NCBI RefSeq assembly: GCF_040881935.1
Contig: NZ_JBBECH010000078.1
Span: forward strand, 1 to 64,000
Reading direction: 5' to 3'
Length of the DNA stretch: 64,000 nucleotides
Source: Saccharospirillum sp040881935
GTDB taxonomy: Bacteria > Pseudomonadota > Gammaproteobacteria > Pseudomonadales > Natronospirillaceae
The notes under the pieces are model-generated. The model searched no databases. It was not told the DNA's origin and saw only the letters and a program-made list of their open reading frames with translations. Position numbers and translations under genes: made by a program. How positions within the stretch are numbered: the stretch's first letter is position 1; the number at the start of each line of letters is the position of its first letter. Of the stretch, positions 24,854 to 31,999 are shown piece after piece.

Positions 24854-25486
24854 TTAATACTCGTTAAAACCTTTGCCATCGAAAATTTTGTCGCGGCACT
24901 TCTCAACCCGCGCCTCACGTGTCTTTGCCTGCTTGGCCCCATCAATATGAATAATATAGCTGCGTTGGCGACCGGGCGTCAGTGCGAAAAAAGCATCTTT
25001 CAGGGCCGAGTCGACATCCATGGCCTGCTGCAATTCATACGGAAGAGGGTAGTCATCCGCGGTCTTGAAGTCGACACGAAGGCCCGCCTTCTCAACGTCG
25101 ATGGCTTCCAGAATATAGTTTTTTAGCACCGGAGCTAAATCTACCACCCGCGCAGCATCGGTAAAGCGGATTACCCGGCCGGATTGAGTATTTTCACCGG
25201 GCGCGACCAACAGCTTGTGTTCATCCTTCAACAAGGCGCCTTTCATAAAACTCAGCACATAGTTGGTCTTGAACGCGCCAATCATCACGACGTTCTGGCC
25301 GTTGTAGGTGTAACAGGGCGAACCCCATTTACGGTCTTCAATCAAAGGCGTTGCCAGAACCACCTTGCGCAGTTCGACCAACCCATCCCGCCAGGTATTA
25401 ACCTTGCAGTCAAGCGTACCCACCTTGTCGCAGCGGCCACAACCTTCGTCCAGATACTCGTCAACGGCCGGGTTCTTTGAGTTCAT
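24854..25486 (-). CDS. YdeI/DUF1801-family protein
   Basis: 210 residues. The DUF1801 core (about 25-140) contains RKVVLATPLIEDRKWGSPCYTYNGQNVVMIGAFK in pieces, and the loop LLVAPGENTQSGRVIRF. The C-terminal YdeI part includes ALTPGRQRSYIIHIDGAKQAKTREARVEKC, again typical. The family (also called YdeI/OmpD-associated) has no settled biochemical function; B. subtilis YdeI links to peptide stress. Ordinary start with ATG at 25486. Confidence 0.87.
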   Translation of the reverse strand: MNSKNPAVDEYLDEGCGRCDKVGTLDCKVNTWRDGLVELRKVVLATPLIEDRKWGSPCYTYNGQNVVMIGAFKTNYVLSFMKGALLKDEHKLLVAPGENTQSGRVIRFTDAARVVDLAPVLKNYILEAIDVEKAGLRVDFKTADDYPLPYELQQAMDVDSALKDAFFALTPGRQRSYIIHIDGAKQAKTREARVEKCRDKIFDGKGFNEY

Positions 25487-26050
25487 AATCTCTCACTCCA
25501 GATGTAGGGCCAGGTAATCCGTTTGGTCAGGAATACTACCCCGCAAGGCAAAGACCCTCTTAAAGCCCGGCTTCCACCATTACCCTGATCTTAGCGGCTT
25601 TCTCGAAATGGTCCAACTTGTGAGTCTGAATCCATCAGGTAGCCGCTTCCATAAGCAACTCCGGATCGATATTCCCAAACGTTCCGGACGCACCTCTACA
25701 TGCAGGCTGAACCCCGCGATTGGAAAAGCGAGGTGGGTCCAGGTAAACCCTTTCAGCGATGTGAACTCTGACATGCCGCTCGTCTTGGCGGTCTTACCGA
25801 ACCGGCGATCACCTGATACCCGGCTAGGCAGAGGAATGCGCATGGCTCCGGAGGCCTATCCGAGCACCCAGGTCCATGGTTCCGGATAAACGAACGCACC
25901 ATCAGTTCGGTAGCGTACAGACGATACGGCTCCTGACGAACGATTATGAATTGAATTAGATACCCATGGATGCGAGCTTGAGCACTATGCAGGTCGAATT
26001 TCATGCATTGGTAGAATAAATCTATATCGCTCCACCCTGGGGGAAATGAA
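25487..26050. other. Intergenic region, 564 bases, possibly decayed coding sequence
   Basis: No intact gene. On the minus strand the stretch reading leftward to a TAA at 25560-25562 gives coding-like pieces (for example LDHFEKAAKIRVMVEAGL at its end), but with an in-frame stop a short way before. An 87-codon frame covers 25580-25843. This looks like eroded coding sequence of unknown family. Confidence 0.3.
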
Positions 26051-26242
26051 ATGCCTTTAACTCGTACAAAAGACAGCTTGCTGGGTGACTTGCTCAAAAT
26101 CATATTGGCAGTAATATTGCCGCCCCTCGGTGTATTTCTCGAGGTTGGGTTTGGCAAGCATTTCTGGATCAATATCATTCTGACATTGCTCGGGTTTATA
26201 CCAGGTATCATTCACGCCGTTTACGTCATCGCTTCACGATGA
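26051..26242 (+). CDS. YqaE/Pmp3-family small membrane protein
   Basis: 63 residues with two membrane helices (about 14-33 and 39-60) joined by a short loop. The signature LPPLGVFLEVGFGKHFWINIILTLLGFIPGIIHAVYVI is that of the UPF0057/Pmp3 family (here about residues 23-60). Members are stress-linked small hydrophobic proteins thought to affect membrane potential. It lies nine bases before a DUF4112 gene, another small membrane protein, so the two form an operon. Confidence 0.9.
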   Translation: MPLTRTKDSLLGDLLKIILAVILPPLGVFLEVGFGKHFWINIILTLLGFIPGIIHAVYVIASR

Positions 26243-26251
26243 AAGCCAAAC

Positions 26252-26644
26252 ATGAATACCGACGAGTACTCTGAACCCTTAAGTCGAGAGGAGCTGGCAA
26301 AACTGCAACAACTGTCCAACCTGATGGACAAGGCTTTTACCATTCCTGGAACCAGTATTCGTTTCGGTGTTGATTCTATAATTGGGTTAATTCCAGTGAT
26401 TGGGGATACATTATCCATCTCAGTTTCAGGGTATATCTACAGTTTTGCCAAGCGAGCTGGCGTTCCGTGGCATAAGCGCATGCGGATGGTGTGGAATATT
26501 TTTGTAGACTGGCTTATCGGCCTCATCCCCCTGGCAGGGGACATATTTGATATCGGATTCAAAGCAAATAGCAAAAACGTACGCATCATCCTGGCGCACG
26601 TTGATGATCAACCCAAGGCTGCTATTATCGACGTTGAAGAGTAA
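26252..26644 (+). CDS. DUF4112 membrane protein
   Basis: 130 residues. The family pattern IRFGVDSIIGLIPVIGDTLSI (about 31-51) is repeated as the related WLIGLIPLAGDIFDIGFKANSKN (about 91-113). Both carry the GLIPxxGD core. Two or three membrane segments are predicted. Function unknown. The near repeat of GLIPxxGD suggests an internal duplication typical of this family. Paired with the YqaE-like gene. Confidence 0.87.
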   Translation: MNTDEYSEPLSREELAKLQQLSNLMDKAFTIPGTSIRFGVDSIIGLIPVIGDTLSISVSGYIYSFAKRAGVPWHKRMRMVWNIFVDWLIGLIPLAGDIFDIGFKANSKNVRIILAHVDDQPKAAIIDVEE

Positions 26645-26794
26645 CAATCCGGCCGGTAGTAATCCGAGCGCTGTTTCAGTGCAACCTCATAGCACTTTTT
26701 GGCGACCTTTTTGTCGCCTTTTTTCGAACCAGCCGGTGTGCCCAAAAACCAATAATTCCCACCAATCACTAACGCCTAGGCTCAGTCACCGATT

Positions 26795-26962
26795 TCAAAC
26801 CGCTTGCGCGACCAGCGTGTAACACAGTGGAGTCTGAGCAGTCTAGTTCTCGTACATGGCGTAGTCTACCTCGCGATTCAAATGAGGGTGTTCTTTAATA
26901 TGCTGCAGACTGAGACCGCTTTGCACGCACGCGGTCACGATCTCGCCCAACGTTGCACAAAC
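26795..26962 (-). pseudogene. C-terminal remnant of a class I SAM-dependent methyltransferase
   Basis: Read leftward from about 26962, the frame gives LGEIVTACVQSGLSLQHIKE then HPHLNREVDYAMYEN. A TAG at 26843-26845 follows, then TAQTPLCYTLVAQAV and a TGA at 26795-26797. The pieces match in order the end of many class I methyltransferases (LGEIVTAL...; ...QLPMCYTLVAxK). The amber codon interrupts the frame and no N-terminal SAM domain is visible upstream. Interpreted as a decayed tail. Confidence 0.6.
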
Positions 26963-27070
26963 CAATAGCCAGTTTCACCGATATTGCCAACGCTGCCATC
27001 CGCAAGCTAGCGCGACCTTCTAGTGGAAGCGAACGTCGGAACGACAAGCTATCGCTTCGACTTGCATTTT

Positions 27071-27511
27071 TTAGGCATTGAACCTTACCTGGAACCCATA
27101 CTTGCTCGGGGTGAAGCCTGAAGACTCGTAGAACTTATGCGTAGCCGGATCTTTTGAGCCGGTCATAAGTGAAACCTTATAACAATCAGCTCGTTGCGCA
27201 AATGCTTTTGCGTATTGCAAGATTGCCTTTCCAACCCCCTGATTCCTGTAGCTCTTAACAACGATGACATTTTCTATAATCGCGTAAGGCCGACAAGACC
27301 AACTCAGATTGGCACAAACGTTTACGGTGCAGGTTCCCACCAGACTAATTTCTTCAAACGCTCCTACAACACACCCACCAGACTGAAGTATGGATGAGTA
27401 GGCGGTTCGCACTTCAACATCTGTGGGTCTTGGTGATCGGGGTCGATTATATTGATCAAGCAGGTGTAGTATGCCATCCAGTTCCGCTAGCTGTACTTGC
27501 CGAATTTCCAC
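27071..27511 (-). CDS. GNAT-family N-acetyltransferase
   Basis: 146 residues covering a full GNAT domain. N-terminal strand EIRQVQLAELDGILHLLDQYNRPR, acetyl-CoA-binding loop YRNQGVGKAIL (about 92-102) preceded by IENVIVVKS, and C-terminal KVSLMTGSKDPATHKFYESSGF (about 115-136). Substrate unknown. Base composition is lower in G+C than in the core genes, as for the neighbours from 26 to 28 kb. Confidence 0.88.
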   Translation of the reverse strand: MEIRQVQLAELDGILHLLDQYNRPRSPRPTDVEVRTAYSSILQSGGCVVGAFEEISLVGTCTVNVCANLSWSCRPYAIIENVIVVKSYRNQGVGKAILQYAKAFAQRADCYKVSLMTGSKDPATHKFYESSGFTPSKYGFQVRFNA

Positions 27512-27599
27512 TGTGGCTATCTCATGTTTAACGATTGGCTACGCGACGTTCCGGAGAACAGTGCGTACTTCTTTCGACAACAGCCAGTGGTCAATTGGA

Positions 27600-27800
27600 T
27601 TTTATCGAACGGTGGTTCTCCTTCCAGCTTTGTATCTCATCCAAACGCTCACTAAACCGGCATCAGACAAGTCACCTGCAGTAACCTGAACATCAATGAT
27701 GTCCTTTGCTGGCAGACCGGGGACTGCGGTAGACCCTATATGATCAATTCTCAGCGCCCGGCTTCCCAGGGTTCTTCGAAGTATTTCTTCAATAACGCGA
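27600..27800 (-). pseudogene. Frameshifted GrpB-family (UPF0157) remnant
   Basis: On the minus strand one frame reads VIEEILRRTLGSRALRIDHI then GSTAVPGLPAKDIIDVQVTA, the hallmark of GrpB/UPF0157 nucleotidyltransferase-fold proteins. The frame is not opened by a normal start. After VTAGDLSDAGLV the continuation is only coding-like in a shifted frame, and the usual C-terminal half is not recognisable. The 5' end lies against the DUF3703 gene stop. Boundaries are approximate. Confidence 0.6.
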
Positions 27801-27803
27801 CAT

Positions 27804-28178
27804 TCAGCTGGCCAAATCGGACTTGGCCTTATGAATCACAGTAGCCAGCTCCGGTTCAATTGGCATTTTCTTGAACGGGCTGACATTGGCACCACCGGTA
27901 TTGCCTGGTGGCACCAATCCAAATGCTGTTTTAGTCGCAGCACCAACAATCCGAAAAATCTGACCTAGCAGTTCTCGGATTGATCGATTACGAATAGCCC
28001 ATACCAGCATCAACATATGAACCTTAACGTGCCAATACGTTGATTCCTGCCCTAGCACATGCGCCCGTTCCAGGTGGGCAAATTCAAGCTGAGTATCACT
28101 CAGTGACCTTGCCCGCTCGGCATTAGCCAGCTCGGCCTCAACAATGGAGGCTATTCGTTGTGAAAAAACAAGTGGCAT
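27804..28178 (-). CDS. DUF3703 protein
   Basis: 124 residues. The family pattern is clear: a helical region with FAHLERAHVLGQESTYWHVKVHMLM (about 49-73 in pieces), then VPPGNTGGANVSPFKKMPIEPEL near the C-terminus. Function unknown. DUF3703 genes are often found beside metal-resistance or other accessory genes; here the neighbours are accessory but not metal-related. Confidence 0.88.
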   Translation of the reverse strand: MPLVFSQRIASIVEAELANAERARSLSDTQLEFAHLERAHVLGQESTYWHVKVHMLMLVWAIRNRSIRELLGQIFRIVGAATKTAFGLVPPGNTGGANVSPFKKMPIEPELATVIHKAKSDLAS

Positions 28179-28360
28179 GCAAACCTCCTTGTAGGGGTAT
28201 TACGCCCAACTATACGTCACTGACCTCTAGGCGTTAAGAGGCGTCGGAGCAGACTAACAACCTATTCTTTTTGAATCTTGCACATGATCCAAATAGTTCG
28301 GTATTAACTAGCGGTGTGAAGTGGCGGTGCCATCATTGTTAGTACCGCTCACTCTATCAC

Positions 28361-28981
28361 TTAACGTTTCCTGGCCACCATAAACACCGCTTTTTTAGCA
28401 TCAGGCTGCCATTGGTATTCAATAGCAAAACCAGCCTCGACCATGCTGTATTCCAGCTCGGCTACGGTAAACACCTTTACCAGTGGCATCTTGCCAAAAA
28501 ACCGTGCAACAGGCGCGATGTATTTGATATACGCCATGCGGTCACCCAGACACGCCGTACTGGAAATGAAAACACCACCGGGTTTCAGAAAGCCGTGTAT
28601 CCGCGAGATTACGGCTTCTTTGTCTTCCAACAAATGCAGCAGACTGAGCGCCAGTACTGCATCGAATCGAATCTCAGGTGAGCGGAATTCATCGACCGTT
28701 GCTTGCTCGAAATCAAGGTTGCCAACCCCGGCATCCTTTGCTTTGGTGCGTGCCAGATCGAGCATGCCAGACGAGCAGTCCACCGCCAGGTAGTGCTTCA
28801 CATTGGGCGCATGCAGCACTGCGGTCGAGCCGGTGCCGCAACCGAGCTCAAGTACCTCGCTGTTAGGTTGCAGATACTGGCGCGTTATCTCAAGTTTCTT
28901 CTGATAACCAGCTTCATCCGCAATCGGCATCGCCGCATAGCGCGGTGCCAGTTTGTCCCAGAACTTGGCTGTGGTGTTCAT
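28361..28981 (-). CDS. Class I SAM-dependent methyltransferase
   Basis: 206 residues. SAM-binding motif I is VLELGCGTGSTAV (about 40-52). Motif II is the HYLAVDCSSGMLDLAR acidic strand (about 62-77), and FDAVLALSLLHLLED is the motif around 105-119. No substrate-specific insertions are seen, so the acceptor is unknown. It is intact, unlike the remnant at 26.8-27.0 kb, and not a duplicate of it by eye. Confidence 0.9.
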   Translation of the reverse strand: MNTTAKFWDKLAPRYAAMPIADEAGYQKKLEITRQYLQPNSEVLELGCGTGSTAVLHAPNVKHYLAVDCSSGMLDLARTKAKDAGVGNLDFEQATVDEFRSPEIRFDAVLALSLLHLLEDKEAVISRIHGFLKPGGVFISSTACLGDRMAYIKYIAPVARFFGKMPLVKVFTVAELEYSMVEAGFAIEYQWQPDAKKAVFMVARKR

Positions 28982-29188
28982 CCTTGCCTCCTGTAAGCAG
29001 GTGATGCTTCAGGTTATGCCAGTTAGCAGAAAGCGCTATGGGCCAGAAGTCCTGAAATGCGCAGAGCCAATAAAGCTCTGCTTATGGCTTTTGACTCCCC
29101 CCTAGGCTCCTGCCACTCAAGTGTCAGAGTATCAGGCTGGTCATCTGAAATAACCGGTCGGACTTTCTCATACAGGCAAACCCGGTCG

Positions 29189-29893
29189 TTAGCGTCGGGG
29201 AATGGTTGAGGCATCCTGACCAAACAGTATTTTCTTCTCGTCGTCGGTAAAGCCCTGTTTGGCCTCTTTTATCTGGTCAGCCACGGCATAGGCGCGCTTC
29301 GTCGCCGGGCGTTCACTGATCGCGGCATGCCAGCGCTTGACGTTGGGGAAGTCGTTCAGGTCCTGTTTCTGGCGCTCGTGCGAAACCACCCAGGGGTAGC
29401 TGGCCATATCGGCGATTGAATAGTCGCCTGCCAGGAATGGCCGGTCAGCCAAACGCCGGTCCATCACTGCGTAGAGCCGGGCGGTTTCTTTCACATAGCG
29501 GTCAATCGCATAGGGCACTGGCTCGGGCGCATAAACGTTGAAATGATGGTTCTGCCCGGCCATTGGGCCCAGACCACCCATTTGCCAGTACAGCCACTGC
29601 ATGACGTCCAGTCGCTGGCGCCAGGTCTCACCATAGAACTGGCCGGTTTTCTCGGCCAGGTAGGCCAGAATGGCACCGGACTCGAACACCGAGATCGGCT
29701 CACCGCCGTCTTCAGGTTCGGTATCGACAATCGCCGGGATCTTGTTGTTCGGCGATAATTGCAGAAATTCAGCCTCAAACTGGTCGCCTTTGCCGATGTT
29801 GACCGGAATAACGTCGTAAGGAAGCCCCATTTCTTCGAGGCAGAGTGTGATTTTGTGACCGTTCGGGGTCGTCCAGTAATACAGCGTAATCAT
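29189..29893 (-). CDS. Glutathione S-transferase, YfcG/YghU-like
   Basis: 234 residues. The thioredoxin-fold N-terminal domain (1-85) starts ITLYYWTTPNGHKITLCLEEMGLPYDVIPVNIGKG (in pieces here) with the TTPN segment typical of the Nu-class YfcG/YghU GSTs. The NKIPAIVDTEP cis-proline loop and the VFESGAILAYLAEK glutathione-binding segment follow. The C-terminal helical domain contains QMGGLGPMAGQNHHF. Such enzymes show disulfide-bond reductase activity. Confidence 0.93.
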   Translation of the reverse strand: MITLYYWTTPNGHKITLCLEEMGLPYDVIPVNIGKGDQFEAEFLQLSPNNKIPAIVDTEPEDGGEPISVFESGAILAYLAEKTGQFYGETWRQRLDVMQWLYWQMGGLGPMAGQNHHFNVYAPEPVPYAIDRYVKETARLYAVMDRRLADRPFLAGDYSIADMASYPWVVSHERQKQDLNDFPNVKRWHAAISERPATKRAYAVADQIKEAKQGFTDDEKKILFGQDASTIPRR

Positions 29894-30062
29894 GGTCGGA
29901 CTCCAGTTACCCTAAAAGGGATATTTTGCCCTGTTTTGGCGCTTAAAATAGGTAAATCAACGGCTTTTTAACCCAGTCACCCTCTGTAACTGAGTTGACT
30001 CTTTTTTATTCAGCTTTAACAGGTATAATGCGCGCCCTAATTTAAAGCCGGACACCCTGCTT

Positions 30063-31880
30063 GTGATCGAGAAACTTCGTAATATCGCCATTATTGCCCA
30101 CGTTGACCATGGTAAAACCACGCTGGTCGACAAACTGCTTCGACAATCCGGCACTCTGGGCCGTAAAGACCAGGGCACAGAACGCATCATGGACTCCAAC
30201 GACCAGGAGCGTGAGCGCGGTATTACGATTTTGGCCAAAAACACCGCCATCAACTGGCAGGATTACCACATTAACATCGTGGACACCCCGGGACACGCCG
30301 ACTTCGGTGGCGAGGTTGAGCGGGTACTGTCGATGGTAGATTCCGTACTGTTGCTGGTCGATGCGGTTGACGGCCCGATGCCGCAAACGCGTTTTGTGAC
30401 CTCCAAGGCCTTTGAGCAGGGCTTGCACCCCATTGTCGTGATCAATAAGGTCGACCGCCCCGGCGCCCGGCCAGACTGGGTAATGGATCAGGTCTTTGAC
30501 CTGTTCGACCGCCTCGGCGCCACCGACAAGCAACTCGACTTCCCGGTCATTTACGCCTCGGCTCTGAACGGCGTCGCCGGTGACGACCCCGAGAACATGG
30601 CCGAAGACATGACGCCGCTGTTCGAGATGATCGTCAGCCAGGTGCAGCCGCCGGAAGTCGAGCGTGATGGCCCGTTGCAAATGCAAATTTCCGCGCTGGA
30701 CTACAACAGCTACGTCGGCGTCATCGGTGTCGGCCGCATCAAGCGTGGCCGCCTGCGGACCAACGAACAGGTTATCGTGGTCGGCAAAGACGGCAGCCAG
30801 AAAAAGGGCCGTATTCTGCAAGTCATGGGTTACCACGGTTTGGAGCGGATTGAAGTGCCTGAAGCCGAAGCTGGTGACATCGTCTGTGTCACCGGTATCG
30901 AAGGCCTGAACATTTCCGACACCCTGTGCGACCCGAACCACCCGGAAGCCCTGCCTGCGCTGACGGTCGATGAACCGACGGTGAGCATGAACTTCCTGGT
31001 TAACGATTCGCCGTTCGCCGGTCGTGAAGGCAAGTACATTACCTCGCGCAACTTGAAAGACCGCCTCGAACAGGAACTGATTCACAACGTGGCGCTGCGG
31101 GTTGAACAGGGTGACACCCCGGACAAGTTCAAGGTATCCGGCCGTGGTGAATTGCACCTCTCGGTTCTGATCGAGAACATGCGTCGCGAAGGCTTCGAGC
31201 TGGCAGTATCCCGCCCGGAAGTGATTCAGCGCCTGGTCGACGGTGAAATTCAGGAGCCGTACGAGCAAGTCGTAATCGATCTGGAAGAACAGCACCAGGG
31301 CGGCGTGATGGAAGAACTGGGTCTGCGCAAGGCCGAGATGACCAACATGGAAAACGATGGTCAGGGCCGCCTGAAACTCGAATTCATGGTGCCTTCGCGT
31401 GGGTTGATCGGCTTTCGTGGCCAATTCCTGACGCTTACGTCCGGCTCCGGCATCATGACCAGCATTTTCGATCACTACGGCCCGGTCAAGGGCGGTGACA
31501 TGTCCGGTCGCCCGAATGGTGTGCTGGTCAGCATGGCCAAGGGCAAAACCCTGGCATACAGCCTGTTTACTTTACAGAGTCGTGGTCGTCTGTTCCTCGG
31601 TCACGGTGTGGAGATCTACGAAGGCCAGGTCATTGGCATCCATTCGCGCGACAGCGACCTGGTGGTCAACCCGACCAAGGCCAAGCAGCTGACCAACATT
31701 CGTGCCGCCGGTACCGATGAAGCGCTGACGCTGTCGCCGCCGATCCATCAGACCCTGGAACAGGCGCTCGAGTTCATTGAAGACGATGAACTGGTCGAAG
31801 TCACACCGCTGTCAATTCGTATCCGCAAGAAACTGCTGACCGAAAACGAGCGCAAGCGCGCCGGTCGCGGCCCCAAGTAA
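30063..31880 (+). CDS. typA: Translational GTPase TypA/BipA
   Basis: 605 residues from a GTG start. Ribosome-binding GTPase involved in 50S assembly and stress adaptation. G1 AHVDHGKTTL (12-21), G2-region QERERGITI, G3 DTPGHADFGGEVER and G4 NKVDRPGARPDWV are intact. Then come domain II, the EF-G-like domains III and V, and the TypA-specific C-terminal domain (about 485-600; SRGLIGFRGQFLTLT). A hairpin follows the stop. Confidence 0.97.
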   Translation: MIEKLRNIAIIAHVDHGKTTLVDKLLRQSGTLGRKDQGTERIMDSNDQERERGITILAKNTAINWQDYHINIVDTPGHADFGGEVERVLSMVDSVLLLVDAVDGPMPQTRFVTSKAFEQGLHPIVVINKVDRPGARPDWVMDQVFDLFDRLGATDKQLDFPVIYASALNGVAGDDPENMAEDMTPLFEMIVSQVQPPEVERDGPLQMQISALDYNSYVGVIGVGRIKRGRLRTNEQVIVVGKDGSQKKGRILQVMGYHGLERIEVPEAEAGDIVCVTGIEGLNISDTLCDPNHPEALPALTVDEPTVSMNFLVNDSPFAGREGKYITSRNLKDRLEQELIHNVALRVEQGDTPDKFKVSGRGELHLSVLIENMRREGFELAVSRPEVIQRLVDGEIQEPYEQVVIDLEEQHQGGVMEELGLRKAEMTNMENDGQGRLKLEFMVPSRGLIGFRGQFLTLTSGSGIMTSIFDHYGPVKGGDMSGRPNGVLVSMAKGKTLAYSLFTLQSRGRLFLGHGVEIYEGQVIGIHSRDSDLVVNPTKAKQLTNIRAAGTDEALTLSPPIHQTLEQALEFIEDDELVEVTPLSIRIRKKLLTENERKRAGRGPK

Positions 31881-31904
31881 AAACAGCGTTATCATTCGCT
31901 AAAC

Positions 31905-31945
31905 CACCGCTCCAGATCGTGCCACAGGCGCTTTCTGGAGCGGTG
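31905..31945 (+). terminator. Hairpin after typA
   Basis: A 12-bp perfect stem CACCGCTCCAGA/TCTGGAGCGGTG (31905-31916 with 31934-31945) with a 17-base loop. Only a loose T-stretch (ACGTTTCT) follows, so intrinsic termination may be partial. Confidence 0.6.
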
Positions 31946-31999
31946 ACGTTTCTCCCGAAACTGAGCTACACTGCCTAAAAGCTTAGCGGAAGAGCGACA

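Noticed and set aside
23900..29000. Gene-cassette (integron-like) array in the accessory patch
   Set aside because: No integrase gene or repeated attC-like palindromes between genes were visible. Kept only as an accessory patch.
30042..31475. A 477-codon frame on the minus strand opposite typA
   Set aside because: It is the antisense of a well-conserved GTPase. Its amino acids have no domain signature and no ribosome-binding site; long antisense frames are common in high-G+C genes.
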